NCBI RefSeq assembly: GCF_031582965.1
Contig: NZ_CP134049.1
Location: 62,001 to 126,000, forward strand
DNA length: 64,000 bases
Source: Bacillus sp. NEB1478
GTDB lineage: Bacteria; Bacillota; Bacilli; Bacillales; Fictibacillaceae
Direction of reading: 5' to 3'
Shown in pieces: positions 33,552-42,402 of the stretch (its first letter is position 1; every line of letters begins with the position of its first letter). The notes beneath the pieces were generated by a model. That model did no database searches. It worked only from the letters and a program-made list of their open reading frames with translations, and was not told where the DNA came from. The position numbers were made by a program, and so were the translations under genes.

Positions 33552-34562
33552 TTAAGTTAGCCTGCAGGAATCTCTAATTTTTAATTCGGGTGATAGCATG
33601 TATTCCCGCTTTGGGACGTTTCCTTTAAAGGAAATCCGTTCATGCAGCAGCTGGAAAGCTAATTCTCCAAGCGTATTCATTGGCCGTGCGACAACAGTCA
33701 GTTTTGGGTTCATAAAAGTAGCGATATCAATGTCATCAAAACCAATAAATGAAACTTCTTTACCGAGTATCCAGTTTAAGTCTTGCAGAGCTTTGACAGA
33801 ACCGATCGACATTAAGTTGTTTGATGAGAAGATGGCTGTTGGCCGCTCATCTAATGAAAAGAGTTCTTTTGTTCCTTCATAACCGCTTTGTTCTTGAAAA
33901 TCCCCGTGAATGACATATTGTTCATTAAACGGAATACCATAATCATCTAGCGCTTTTTTGTATCCGATTAATCTCTTGAATGCAGGTGTCGTGTTTAAAG
34001 GACCACAAATAATTGCAATTTTTTTATGACCTTGAAGAATCAAATGCTGTACCGCTTGATATGTGCCTTTTTCATTGTCGACTAAGACCGTATCCACATT
34101 TAAATTTTGAATGCTTCTGTCAACGGCTACAATAGGTATTCTTTGATTTTCAAGTACCTTAAGATGGTCACTGTCTTCGTTAGCCGTCGTAATGATCACA
34201 CCATCCACACCGCGTTCTATGAAGTTTTTAACGATTTCTTCTTCGACCACCTGAGATTCACTTGTACTGCTGAGTATTGTAAAATAACCTTTTTCACGTG
34301 CTTTTTGTTCAATACCCGCCATTACGATAGGGAAAAAAGGGTTCTTTATATCCGGAACAATGACTCCGACTGTCTTTGTTTCTTTCTTTTTCATGGTTCT
34401 AGCTGCAGCGTTCCGAATGTAGCCAAGTTCATTAATTGCTTTTTGGATTCTGTCTTCTGTTTTCTTTCTGACGCCTCCCTGATTATTAATGACTCTTGAA
34501 ACAGTTGCAATGGAAACATTGGCAAGTTTTGCTACCGCCTGAATATTTGGTTTTGATTCCAT
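33552..34562 (-). CDS. LacI-family repressor of the sugar operon
   Basis: 336 residues. The LacI helix-turn-helix is IQAVAKLANVSIATVSRVIN (about 6-25), followed by the hinge GYIRNAAARTMK and a ribose-binding-protein-like sensor domain (TVGVIVPDIKNPFFPIVMAG onward). A typical ~333-residue length. It lies upstream of, and on the same strand as, fucP, with one copy of an identical operator before each gene, so it most likely represses both itself and the sugar operon until the sugar binds. A cre site lies further upstream. Confidence 0.9.
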   Translation of the reverse strand: MESKPNIQAVAKLANVSIATVSRVINNQGGVRKKTEDRIQKAINELGYIRNAAARTMKKKETKTVGVIVPDIKNPFFPIVMAGIEQKAREKGYFTILSSTSESQVVEEEIVKNFIERGVDGVIITTANEDSDHLKVLENQRIPIVAVDRSIQNLNVDTVLVDNEKGTYQAVQHLILQGHKKIAIICGPLNTTPAFKRLIGYKKALDDYGIPFNEQYVIHGDFQEQSGYEGTKELFSLDERPTAIFSSNNLMSIGSVKALQDLNWILGKEVSFIGFDDIDIATFMNPKLTVVARPMNTLGELAFQLLHERISFKGNVPKREYMLSPELKIRDSCRLT

Positions 34563-34578
34563 AGTCTATTCCCCTAAA

Positions 34579-34592
34579 TGTAAACGTTTAGA
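34579..34592. promoter_or_regulatory. LacI-type operator before lacI (autoregulation)
   Basis: ATGTAAACGTTTAGA-type site with TAAACGTTTA at 34581-34590, identical over 17 bases to the site before fucP. Confidence 0.7.
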
Positions 34593-34647
34593 TTTTTATT
34601 GCTTGGAAATAAGTTAACACCGATTGAGCATGAATGCAAGGATTTTT

Positions 34648-34661
34648 TGTATGCGCTTTCA
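34648..34661 (-). promoter_or_regulatory. cre site before lacI
   Basis: On the minus strand TGAAAGCGCATACA matches the cre consensus at 13 of 14 positions. Confidence 0.6.
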
Positions 34662-34750
34662 AAAAAACGTTATTTCAGAAAAAAGAATGAAATGTAACGA
34701 AATATCCAAACTACAAATGAAGTATAAAAAAATAGCAAAGGAGTATGACG

Positions 34751-35398
34751 ATGAAAAATAAAATAATAGGCTTGCTGATGGTATTCGTAATCAGCTTTCC
34801 ACTGCTCATTATACCGCATCAAGCAGAAGCACAGCAGAGGGCACAAGGGCAATGTTTCAGCCAGAACGCGATTGATTTATATTCTGAACAAAGAAGAGAA
34901 TGGAAGAACCATGTCTTTTGGACAAAAAGTTATGTAGTGAGCGCATTAGGAGACCTAAAAGATAAAGATGCCAACTTAAAACGACTGCTGCAAAACCAAG
35001 TGGACATCGGAAATACAATCAAACCTTTTTATGGTGATGCTACAGGAAATCAGTTATCAAAGCTTCTAACAGAGCATATTGTCATTGCTGGAAAGTTAGT
35101 GGATGCATTGAAAAAAGGTGATCAAGCAAGTGCTCACAAGCTGAATGCAGATTGGTATAGAAATGCTGATGATATCGCAAAATTCATGAGCAAAATCAAT
35201 CCAAACTGGAAAGAGAAGAAGATGAAAGACTTGCTTTACATGCATTTGAAGCTTTTAACAGACCAAGTAGCGGCAAGGCTTAAAGGGGATTGGGAAGGCG
35301 AAATCAAAGCATTTGATGCAGGAGAAAAACACATCATGGTTTTAGCAGACGAGATTACGAATGGAATCATGAAACAGTTTCCGAGAAAGTTTAGATAA
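34751..35398 (+). CDS. Secreted helical protein of unknown function
   Basis: 215 residues from ATG 34751 (AAAGGAG seven bases upstream). A signal peptide is clear: KNK, the core IIGLLMVFVISFPLLII, and AEA|QQ cleavage near residue 27. The mature protein is all-helical with two related halves. The stretch LLQNQVDIGNTIKPFYGDAT then GNQLSKLLTEHIVIAGKLVD in the middle resembles the later MHLKLLTDQVAARLKGDWEG. It has a single Cys near the mature N-terminus. I recognise a recurring pattern in Bacillus secreted proteins but know no function. It is monocistronic and divergent from lacI. Confidence 0.75.
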   Translation: MKNKIIGLLMVFVISFPLLIIPHQAEAQQRAQGQCFSQNAIDLYSEQRREWKNHVFWTKSYVVSALGDLKDKDANLKRLLQNQVDIGNTIKPFYGDATGNQLSKLLTEHIVIAGKLVDALKKGDQASAHKLNADWYRNADDIAKFMSKINPNWKEKKMKDLLYMHLKLLTDQVAARLKGDWEGEIKAFDAGEKHIMVLADEITNGIMKQFPRKFR

Positions 35399-35498
35399 AA
35401 TAAACTCACACGGATGCTGAAAACTTGGAAAAGGAAAGGGGCTGGCTGCAGCCTCTCTCCTTATTATTGATTATGCCTTTTTTTAGTTGAAACACGAA

Positions 35499-35596
35499 TC
35501 CCCATAAAACACTCTTGACGCCACATAAAAATGATGTGAAGCCCCATAAACAACTCACGAACCCACATTAACATCTCATGAAGTCACATAAACCAC
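35499..35596 (+). repeat. 21-bp periodic intergenic array C
   Basis: CAT cores of CC(C/A)CATAAA units recur at 35503, 35524, 35545, 35566 and 35587, exactly 21 apart. Units end in GAAG or GAAC-like bases. It lies downstream of the secreted-protein gene. Confidence 0.8.
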
Positions 35597-35626
35597 TTTT
35601 TCGACTAATCTGACACTTCCAAACAG

Positions 35627-35657
35627 AAAAAGAAACCAAAACCTCTGTTTTGGCTTC
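35627..35657 (-). terminator. Terminator of the efflux operon
   Basis: GAAACCAAAAC and GTTTTGGCTTC pair, with TTTTTC following on the minus strand. It lies 125 bases beyond the last stop codon; sequence between shows nothing else. Confidence 0.75.
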
Positions 35658-35782
35658 CTTATTGAACATATAAAGCGCACATATCTGAATGAGTAAAAGC
35701 CAAGTCGCAATCAAGTAATTGCGATGAAGAAGATGTCCCGAGTTTTTATGCGTTGCCACTTATTACTTATTATTTATTTATC

Positions 35783-36148
35783 TTAGTGATCGCGCTTTTC
35801 ATTCATTGATTTCAGTGCGTTACGGTAATCGTCGTCTTTCATTGAATTTGTTTTTGGTTTTTCTTCTGCTGAGGCGGGCTGTGCTGATTTTAGCCGTTTC
35901 AGAGCATTTCGGTATTCTTGGTCGTCCATCGTGTTCGGGTCTTTTTCAGTCGCTTTTTCTTGGACTGTCTCTGCTTCTCCTTTTCGTGAAGCTTCTGTTA
36001 CCGGTTCTTCTGAAACTGAATCATGAGACATTATCTCTTCATCAGCAAGCTTCGTGCCTCTGCTTTTAGCAGAAAGTGCCCGCGTGTTAATTACAATCAA
36101 GACTGCAATGATAATCACGGCGACTACAAAAAGTAATATGCCGATCAT
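35783..36148 (-). CDS. Single-pass membrane protein, acidic, with an internal repeat
   Basis: 121 residues. One N-terminal transmembrane helix (ILLFVVAVIIIAVLIVI, about 4-20) is followed by a charged cytosolic or extracellular tail. Two copies of a short motif, DDQEYRNALKRLKS (about 75-88) and DDDYRNALKSMNE (about 105-117), sit in the tail. It begins 11 bases after the flavodoxin-like gene and is the last gene of the efflux operon. I do not recognise the family; a role in assembly or anchoring is only a guess. Confidence 0.65.
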   Translation of the reverse strand: MIGILLFVVAVIIIAVLIVINTRALSAKSRGTKLADEEIMSHDSVSEEPVTEASRKGEAETVQEKATEKDPNTMDDQEYRNALKRLKSAQPASAEEKPKTNSMKDDDYRNALKSMNEKRDH

Positions 36149-36159
36149 TGATTCATCAC

Positions 36160-36687
36160 CTACCGTTTCGTAAATTGCTGTGCTACTTTTGCTACCCGCT
36201 CTCCCAATGCACGTCCAAGAGCTTGGTCGTCTTCGGTAATAAATTCATCCGCTTCTATCGGACAAGTTATGCCAACGCCATAATAAGATCCGTACAGCGC
36301 GTTTTCAGGGACATTTCCTGGAAGTCCCGCAATGATCATACCTTGGTGCAGCATTGGAGTAATCAGGTTTAAGAGAGTAGCTTCCAAACCACCATGAGTT
36401 GTGGCTGTTGTACAGAATACAGCGCCTACTTTGTTAATCAGCTTTCCTTCAGCCCATAGATAGCCAAGCTTATCAATCCAGCTTTTTAATCCTGAACTGA
36501 TGGTGCCGAAATGTCCGGGGCATCCCCAGATAATCGCATCCATTTCTGGAAGGGTATAAACATCTGCTTCATCTACATGCTGGAGGTAGACTTCAGCTCC
36601 GTTCACGATCTGTGCTCCAGCTGCGATGGACTCTGCAAGTGCTTTTGTATGACCGCCTTCACTATCGTAGACAATACATATTTTCAT
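36160..36687 (-). CDS. Flavodoxin/WrbA-like NAD(P)H-quinone oxidoreductase (YhcB-like)
   Basis: 175 residues from ATG 36687 (TGGAGG eight bases upstream). It has the flavodoxin fold: the FMN phosphate loop [15 protein letters not shown] (8-22), the middle [17 protein letters not shown] with the flavin-side GCPGHFGT (about 70-86), and [16 protein letters not shown]. Family members reduce quinones with two electrons. In B. subtilis the related yhcB gene follows the EmrB-type transporter yhcA, which is the same order as here, so detoxification of quinone-like compounds alongside efflux is plausible. It starts 34 bases after the transporter stop. Confidence 0.85.
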   Translation of the reverse strand: MKICIVYDSEGGHTKALAESIAAGAQIVNGAEVYLQHVDEADVYTLPEMDAIIWGCPGHFGTISSGLKSWIDKLGYLWAEGKLINKVGAVFCTTATTHGGLEATLLNLITPMLHQGMIIAGLPGNVPENALYGSYYGVGITCPIEADEFITEDDQALGRALGERVAKVAQQFTKR

Positions 36688-36721
36688 GAAACTTTCCTCC
36701 AAATCTTTGTAGAGTTACGTG

Positions 36722-38341
36722 TTAGGATACATTTTTAGGCGATGGCAGCAAAAGAACTTCATCTTTCTGTGGTGTTGCTGCAGCTGCTTTTGCCTTGTCT
36801 TTCCGAACATCTCTAAGAAAAAAGCTCAAAATGAGACCAATTGCAGAAATGACGGTTGCCCAGATAAAGGCATCATTAATGCCATATACACTGGATTGCT
36901 GACTTGCTTTACCGAACAGGATCTTTGCTGCTTGCTGCTGAGCTTGAGCCAAAGGAAGATGCAGGCTCATAGCTATTTTTTGAACAAATTCATTAAATGA
37001 GTTCATAAAGAATGGATCCGCCGTATTCATGGACGTTTGCATTTCATTCATGTGAAAAGTGGTACGGTTTGTAAAGATCGTCGTAATCAGACTGATACCG
37101 ATTGAACCTGAGACTTGTCGCAGTGTATTGGACATAGACGTTCCATGGCTGCTCAAATGCTTCGGGAGCTGGTTTAAGCCGGCAGTCATGATTGGCATCA
37201 TTAAGAATGACATTCCAAACATACGAAACATGTAAATCACTACAATGAACGAGAATGGCGTTTCCATTGTCAGTCTAGTAAATAAATAAGTGGTCACCGT
37301 TGTAATCGCCATCCCGAAGATCGCAAGAGGACGTGGTCCCACTTTATCAAACAGAATTCCTGAAACAGGCGACATGATCAGCATGATGATTGCACCCGGC
37401 AGCAATAGCAGCCCTGAATCCAGAGGAGAATACCCGCGGAGTGACTGCAGGTAGATTGGAAGCAAAAACATGCCTGAAAATAAGCTGATGGTCAATACAA
37501 TGTTAATAATCGCTGATAAGGAGAATATTCCGTAATTAAAAATCCGCATATCAAGCAGCGGTTTTTCAATACGAAGCTGTCTGATCGTAAATATGATAAG
37601 AAGGAACGCACCTGTAATCATTGTTGAAAGAACAATAAGATCATCCCAGCCATCGTTGCCTGCTTCGCTGAATCCATAGAGAAGAAGCGACATTCCTGCA
37701 AGGGACGTAAACACAGACAATCCGTCAACTTTAACCTTTTTAGGAGGCTGAATATCTTTCAAGCTGAAAAAGGCAAAGATCAGTACGATTCCTCCCAGTG
37801 GAACCATACCTGTAAAGAGAAGGTGCCAGTCATAGTTTTGTACGACCCATCCCGAAAGAGTAGGACCTACCGCTGGTGCAAACATCATGGCAAGACCGAA
37901 AATCCCCATTCCCTTCCCTCTGATTTCAGGAGGGAATATAAAGATAATGATCGTCATGACAAGTGGTGCGAGTACTCCTCCGCCAATGGCTTGGATCAAA
38001 CGTCCGATCAGCATTACAGGGAATCCTGTTGCTATTCCGCAGATTAATGAACCAAGTGTGAAGCAGAACATAGCAAACAAAAATAGACGGCGGACCGCGA
38101 AACGTTCAATCAAAAAAGGTGACAATGGAATAAGTGCCCCATTTACCAGCATATATCCTGTCAATAACCATTGAGCCGTATTTGCTGAAACTCCGAATTC
38201 CGTAATTAAATGAGGAATCGCTACATTTAATAACGTCTGGTTCAAGATGGCAAGGAACAATCCAATCATCAGTATGACCAATAAAGGAATATATCGTGTT
38301 ATATCATGTGAATCTTGCGGCTTTTGAAATTCGTTTGTCAT
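36722..38341 (-). CDS. EmrB/QacA-type MFS exporter, 14 helices (YhcA-like)
   Basis: 539 residues with about 14 membrane segments of the DHA2 family. Motif C-like and D1 features are seen: FLAILNQTLLNVAIPHLITE in helix one, LIGRLIQAIGGGVLAPLVM, and a GPTLSGWVVQNYDWHLLFTG segment. DHA2 exporters expel drugs or bile-like compounds with protons. AAAGGAGG precedes the ATG. It lies directly downstream of an EmrA-like adaptor and upstream of the flavodoxin gene, one operon under a divergent MarR-type protein. Confidence 0.9.
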   Translation of the reverse strand: MTNEFQKPQDSHDITRYIPLLVILMIGLFLAILNQTLLNVAIPHLITEFGVSANTAQWLLTGYMLVNGALIPLSPFLIERFAVRRLFLFAMFCFTLGSLICGIATGFPVMLIGRLIQAIGGGVLAPLVMTIIIFIFPPEIRGKGMGIFGLAMMFAPAVGPTLSGWVVQNYDWHLLFTGMVPLGGIVLIFAFFSLKDIQPPKKVKVDGLSVFTSLAGMSLLLYGFSEAGNDGWDDLIVLSTMITGAFLLIIFTIRQLRIEKPLLDMRIFNYGIFSLSAIINIVLTISLFSGMFLLPIYLQSLRGYSPLDSGLLLLPGAIIMLIMSPVSGILFDKVGPRPLAIFGMAITTVTTYLFTRLTMETPFSFIVVIYMFRMFGMSFLMMPIMTAGLNQLPKHLSSHGTSMSNTLRQVSGSIGISLITTIFTNRTTFHMNEMQTSMNTADPFFMNSFNEFVQKIAMSLHLPLAQAQQQAAKILFGKASQQSSVYGINDAFIWATVISAIGLILSFFLRDVRKDKAKAAAATPQKDEVLLLPSPKNVS

Positions 38342-38385
38342 TTATGTCTTCCTCCTTTCTAGAAAGTAAGGGCTCTAAACGATGA

Positions 38386-39021
38386 TTATTTTTTAGAAAT
38401 TTTCACTTCTGCGTTCATACCTGGCAATACTTTGTCTGTTGAATTTGTGATTGAAATTTTTACTGGTACCGTTTGAGTTACCTTTGTGTAGTTGGCGTCA
38501 TCATTTGACTTAGGCATTAATGAGAATAGTGAGTTTGTAGCATAACCGATTTTTTCAACATTTCCGTCAAGTACAGTGTTTTCATCACCGTCAACGGTAA
38601 TGTCCACTTGGTCACCTTCGTGAATGTCTTTTATCTCATCTTCTTTAATGTTGGCTATTACATAGAGCGCATCCATGTTTACTTCACTGGCAAGAGTCTG
38701 GCCCGCTTGAACCATTTGATCTGTGTTTGCTTGCTTCTTAATTATCGTTCCATCTGCAGGAGAAACGATTTCAGCTGTTTTTTCACCGGAAATGGTACCG
38801 ATTTGATCAGCTTTCTTCACTGTCTTTCCTTCTTCAATGTTCCAGTCGGATAGTTTTCCGTTTGCAGGAGCGGTGATACTGAATAAATCACCTGTTACTT
38901 TAGCGTTATCTGTGGATACATAGTTACTGTTTTGTATATAGTAGTAAGTTCCTCCTGCAACAAGAGCAAGTACTACGATAAATGCGATGATGTTGGTAAT
39001 GATTAAACGACCTCTAGACAT
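38386..39021 (-). CDS. EmrA/HlyD-like efflux adaptor
   Basis: 211 residues. An N-terminal helix (IITNIIAFIVVLALVAGGTYYYI) anchors the protein. A split lipoyl/barrel-sandwich domain follows: VSTDNAKVTGDLFSITAPAN then GKLSDWNIEEGKTVKKADQI, and AEIVSPADGTIIKKQANTDQ. A beta-barrel with DQVDITVDGDENTVLDGNVE closes it. The long coiled coil of Gram-negative EmrA is absent, in keeping with a Gram-positive envelope. It is the first gene of the operon, with AAGGAGG upstream, and partners the DHA2 exporter next to it. Confidence 0.85.
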   Translation of the reverse strand: MSRGRLIITNIIAFIVVLALVAGGTYYYIQNSNYVSTDNAKVTGDLFSITAPANGKLSDWNIEEGKTVKKADQIGTISGEKTAEIVSPADGTIIKKQANTDQMVQAGQTLASEVNMDALYVIANIKEDEIKDIHEGDQVDITVDGDENTVLDGNVEKIGYATNSLFSLMPKSNDDANYTKVTQTVPVKISITNSTDKVLPGMNAEVKISKK

Positions 39022-39168
39022 TTAGTTGTCCTCCTTAATTATTAATATTGTTAAGTGTATGGTACAGCAACAGTTAAAGAATGGTACCACCTTTAAGAAA
39101 TGTTCACTTTATCGCAAAGATACTTTATGATAAAGGTATTATACAAGAGAATACATTAACACAAACTA

Positions 39169-39183
39169 GTTGTATTGCACAAC
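39169..39183. promoter_or_regulatory. Candidate MarR operator in the divergent efflux promoter region
   Basis: GTTGTATTGCACAAC has 5-bp inverted arms around ATTGC. It lies between the adaptor gene and marR and resembles the TTGTAT-type operators of MarR proteins. Confidence 0.4.
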
Positions 39184-39231
39184 AAAAAAAGAAATAAATT
39201 TGTGAATGGATTGCATAAAGGAGATTTTTTA

Positions 39232-39678
39232 ATGGACAGTGAATTACAAACTCAGATCGAGTTGCTTGACCATATTAAGGATACGATTTTTCGATCAAAT
39301 AGATTATTTATTTCAAAACAAATTAAAACTTTTCCCTATCAATTAACCGCTACAAAGTATTCAGTGCTAAAATATCTATTTAATAAGCAGAAGTGTATGG
39401 TTGTTGATATTTCAAATACAATGGGGTTGACTTCCGGAGCTGCAACAACGCTGCTGAACCAGCTCGAGGACGTAGGTTTAATATGCCGATATCGTGATGA
39501 AAAGGATCGCAGGGTAGTCTGGATCAAGTTGTCAGAGGAAGGTGATTCATTGATTTCTGCTATTGTTGAAAAAAATAATCAATTTTGGGCGAAAATGCTT
39601 TCAATACTGACAAAGGAAGAACAAAATGAATACATCCGCTTATTAAAAAAAATAGAGTCAGGAATTGAGAGAGATTAA
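39232..39678 (+). CDS. MarR-family regulator of the efflux operon
   Basis: 148 residues from ATG 39232 (AAAGGAGA seven bases upstream). The MarR winged helix is visible as YSVLKYLFNKQKCMVVDISN then TMGLTSGAATTLLNQLEDVG, with a wing RYRDEKDRRVVWIKLSEEG. It is divergent from the EmrA/EmrB/flavodoxin operon, with a palindromic site between, so it is probably their repressor. A terminator follows at once. Confidence 0.88.
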   Translation: MDSELQTQIELLDHIKDTIFRSNRLFISKQIKTFPYQLTATKYSVLKYLFNKQKCMVVDISNTMGLTSGAATTLLNQLEDVGLICRYRDEKDRRVVWIKLSEEGDSLISAIVEKNNQFWAKMLSILTKEEQNEYIRLLKKIESGIERD

Positions 39679-39689
39679 TTTAACAAGAA

Positions 39690-39728
39690 GACGACTCAAA
39701 AGGAAATTAATCTATTGAGTCGTTTTTT
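39690..39728 (+). terminator. Terminator of marR
   Basis: ACGACTCAA pairs with TTGAGTCGT, followed by T6. Confidence 0.88.
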
Positions 39729-39814
39729 GCTATTTTAAAGACCATTTTCCCACCTTTGCCGTCATTTTATTGAAAAACGGGACAGGACTTCTAGACTGCT
39801 CGTCAAAAGCTTAT

Positions 39815-39910
39815 AAATCCATGGTGTTTCATCTTTTTAAGCTATCATTTTTATCTAATTCCACGGTAAAGCCAAATATATCCACGTTAATTTCAATAAT
39901 TCCACGTTAC
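39815..39910 (+). repeat. 21-bp periodic intergenic array D
   Basis: Units with CCATG/CCACG begin at 39819, 39861, 39882 and 39902 (steps 42, 21, 20). The phrase ATATATCCACGTTAATT is nearly the same as in array A, 15 kb away. Confidence 0.75.
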
Positions 39911-39938
39911 TGTTAATGATCCGATTTCCAACAAAAAA

Positions 39939-39970
39939 ATGACCGAAAAGATATTCGTCTTTTGGGTCAT
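39939..39970 (-). terminator. Terminator downstream of the small charged protein
   Basis: On the minus strand ATGACCCAAAAG pairs with CTTTTCGGTCAT and T7 follows. A second hairpin (AGAACCTG/CAGGTTCT, 40024-40052) lies nearer the gene. Confidence 0.7.
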
Positions 39971-40065
39971 CCTCGTCATGGTTAGCATTTTTATATTCTT
40001 TTTAATCTTTGGTGCAGCAAGGGAGAACCTGATCATTTTAAGAGCAGGTTCTTTTAACTTTTATA

Positions 40066-40266
40066 TTATTTCTTTTTATCATCTTTCTTTTTTTGTTTCT
40101 CTTTTTCGTCTATTGTACCTTGATTAAATGTATCATTAATTTGTTCATGAACGGTTTCTAAGTCTTTTTGCGTATCCGAATCCTTTTTCTTATCAGGTTC
40201 GTAATTGTTTTCAGCTACTTTTTCTGACTTTTTCGTCTGTGTATCTTTTTCTTTTTGTTTATCCAT
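40066..40266 (-). CDS. Small highly charged protein
   Basis: 66 residues, almost entirely Lys, Asp, Glu, Gln, Asn and Thr, with no hydrophobic core, so probably disordered. The pattern MDKQKEKDTQTKKSEK at the N-terminus and a KQKKKDDKKK tail resembles small Lys-rich spore or stress proteins of Bacillus, though I cannot name one. AGGAGG seven bases before the ATG and a downstream terminator support a real gene. Confidence 0.65.
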   Translation of the reverse strand: MDKQKEKDTQTKKSEKVAENNYEPDKKKDSDTQKDLETVHEQINDTFNQGTIDEKEKQKKKDDKKK

Positions 40267-40350
40267 TTTTAGACCTCCTAGTGATTTACCTATTTAAATG
40301 ATGGTCTATAATAGAATTCCCTTTAGGTGCTTACCTAAACATTTATATAT

Positions 40351-41508
40351 TTAAAAGAAATCAATAAATGCTGTTGAATGCTTCGTAATGATTTTTTCAA
40401 GGATCTTTAATTTTTCAAAATTGCCCTTTAGTTCGCCGCATTCGTATAAAAATGCTGGTTTTTGTGCCCCGAGTAAAACAACAGTCAGTGTTTGGATGTC
40501 GAGTTGAAGATCACCACCGCTGGATGTTTCTCGGTCGAAAGAAATAGCTTCTGGACTGACTGTTATTGTACCGTTGTTCCACTCGGCTTTTTCATCTTTC
40601 ACGGAAAGAGTGAAAGAATCGCCAGTTTCATTAAATGGATATTGTTTCAAAAAGCCTTCCACATCAACAATTCTTGCCATAAAATACGGATAGGTTTCCT
40701 GCTGAATTCTTGGATTCCTCAACAAAAAGGGAAGCTGGTCAGATGACGGAGCTACGATTTTTATTTTATCGACCATCGAATCATGCTGCGCAATGAAGTT
40801 CCAAAGTGCGCGTCTAGCAGTCTCCGTAACATAAACAAATTCCTGAACGTCCAATAATCTCTCTGCCGCTTTACAGCATAAATATCCTTGTGGTTCACCA
40901 TGTTCATCACAATATAAAATTCGGTTATATCCTTCCGTAAATACATGATTGTCCCACCAATAGTCAGGACGAATGAGCAAGTGGTTATATTTCTTAAACC
41001 ATTGTTCATAAACGGTATTTAATAGAGCGTTTCCATCTGATTTGCTTAAACGAATTACTTTTCCAGGGACATCTGAATATCGAAACAGGTCGTTTTTTTC
41101 AAGGGTGTATTTGTTAACAGATGCTGTAAGTTCCCACCCAAACCGGCGATAAAATTCAATGTTAAAGGGATGAAGCAAACTGATGGTTTGTCCATTTTCT
41201 TTCATGATCTGTAAAGCTTGCTTCAATAATCGTGTGACAGAGCCTTTGCGCCGGTGTTCAGGCCATGTAGCCACTCCTGCAATTCCGCCCATAGAGAAGC
41301 GCTGATCCTCAATGTTTGTCTCTAGTGAAAGAATGTGCAGTTTAGAGATAAGTTCATCGTCCTCTTCAAACTCTCCCCAAATTTCGTGCCTATTAAGCAT
41401 TTCATATCGCTTTTCAAGGTCTTCTTGTTTTACTTTGTATTGAAAAGCATACTCTGATAGCTGTATTGCTCGGTCTAATTCATTTTCTGAAAGTTTTCTT
41501 ATGATCAT
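40351..41508 (-). CDS. Eis-like GNAT acetyltransferase
   Basis: 385 residues from ATG 41508 (GGGAGGG upstream). It matches the Eis family build: an N-terminal GNAT domain with [20 protein letters not shown] then LLKQALQIM (acetyl-CoA loop RRKGSV) and [17 protein letters not shown], a second non-canonical GNAT region (about 150-285), and a C-terminal sterol-carrier-like domain (from about 290, ending in [14 protein letters not shown]). Eis proteins acetylate multiple amines of aminoglycosides or lysines in proteins. The protein normally ends in a carboxyl-terminal Phe, seen here. It is monocistronic. The substrate is inferred from the family only. Confidence 0.85.
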   Translation of the reverse strand: MIIRKLSENELDRAIQLSEYAFQYKVKQEDLEKRYEMLNRHEIWGEFEEDDELISKLHILSLETNIEDQRFSMGGIAGVATWPEHRRKGSVTRLLKQALQIMKENGQTISLLHPFNIEFYRRFGWELTASVNKYTLEKNDLFRYSDVPGKVIRLSKSDGNALLNTVYEQWFKKYNHLLIRPDYWWDNHVFTEGYNRILYCDEHGEPQGYLCCKAAERLLDVQEFVYVTETARRALWNFIAQHDSMVDKIKIVAPSSDQLPFLLRNPRIQQETYPYFMARIVDVEGFLKQYPFNETGDSFTLSVKDEKAEWNNGTITVSPEAISFDRETSSGGDLQLDIQTLTVVLLGAQKPAFLYECGELKGNFEKLKILEKIITKHSTAFIDFF

Positions 41509-41655
41509 TGCCGACACCCTCCCTTGATTCCTTTATTTTACAGGTTATGGTTGAATGGAGGGAAGTGAAATGTATGAATTTATCTCATGAAATGTCTAAT
41601 CCGTGGTAAGCTAAAATCAAATTTTACAAATCCATATAAAAATATAGAGGTTAAA

Positions 41656-42351
41656 ATGAGGATTCAAAAATATATCAGTTTAACTGGTTTCTGTTCGAGA
41701 AGGGAAACGCAGCGTCTCATCCAAGCGGGCCGCATCACAATAAACGGACATTTATGTAATAAAGATTCGGTTGTGGAAGATGGAGATACTGTGTTGATCG
41801 ATAACAAATCCATACCAACGAAACAAATGATGATTTATATCGCTTATCATAAACCGGTCGGAATCATCTGTACGTCAAACCCAGAGATTGAAGGCAATAT
41901 ATTTGATGCAGTTCCATCAGCAGAGAGGATTTTTCCGGTAGGGCGCTTAGATAAAGATTCGCAAGGTTTACTATTGCTGACGAATGATGGAGAGTTGGCT
42001 AACCGCATTTCGCAGGCAGATTACGGTCATGAAAAAGAGTATGAAGTAACGGTAGATCAACCGGTCACAGATCTTTTTCTTGATAAAATGGCGGATGGAG
42101 TTGCGATATTAGATACGGTGACGAAAACTGCTAAAACGGGTAAGGTGAGCAAATATGTTTTTCGTATCACCTTAACGCAAGGATTGAACCGTCAAATAAG
42201 AAGAATGTGCAAAACATTAGGTTATGAAGTTGAAAAGTTAGAACGAATAAGGATTATGAACATTTGGCTTGGTGAGTTACAGATCGGGAGCTGGAGAGAA
42301 CTGGAGAAACAAGAAGTAGAAGAACTAAAGCTTCAGCTAGCAAATAAATAA
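41656..42351 (+). CDS. rluF: 23S rRNA pseudouridine synthase RluF-like
   Basis: 231 residues from ATG 41656 (AGAGG upstream; longer starts lack a site). An S4 RNA-binding domain opens the protein (RIQKYISLTGFCSRRETQRL). The RsuA/RluB/RluF catalytic motif is FPVGRLDKDSQGLLLLTNDG with Asp99. NRQIRRMCKTLGYEVEKLER, then IRIMNI, is the RluF-type C-terminal signature. It isomerises a uridine in 23S rRNA (position 2604 in E. coli). It converges on glutathione peroxidase. Confidence 0.85.
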   Translation: MRIQKYISLTGFCSRRETQRLIQAGRITINGHLCNKDSVVEDGDTVLIDNKSIPTKQMMIYIAYHKPVGIICTSNPEIEGNIFDAVPSAERIFPVGRLDKDSQGLLLLTNDGELANRISQADYGHEKEYEVTVDQPVTDLFLDKMADGVAILDTVTKTAKTGKVSKYVFRITLTQGLNRQIRRMCKTLGYEVEKLERIRIMNIWLGELQIGSWRELEKQEVEELKLQLANK

Positions 42352-42360
42352 AAATGATAT

Positions 42361-42402
42361 AAAAGCTGCTCAAAGAAATGCCACTTTGAACAGCTTTTTT
42401 TC
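42361..42402. terminator. Bidirectional terminator between rluF and bsaA
   Basis: AAAAGCTGCTCAAAG pairs with CTTTGAACAGCTTTT (one mismatch), with a T run after it. Confidence 0.85.

Noticed and set aside
39939..40127. Hydrophobic open frame on the plus strand
   Set aside because: It overlaps two terminator hairpins and the well-supported minus-strand gene at 40066-40266, and lacks a ribosome binding site.
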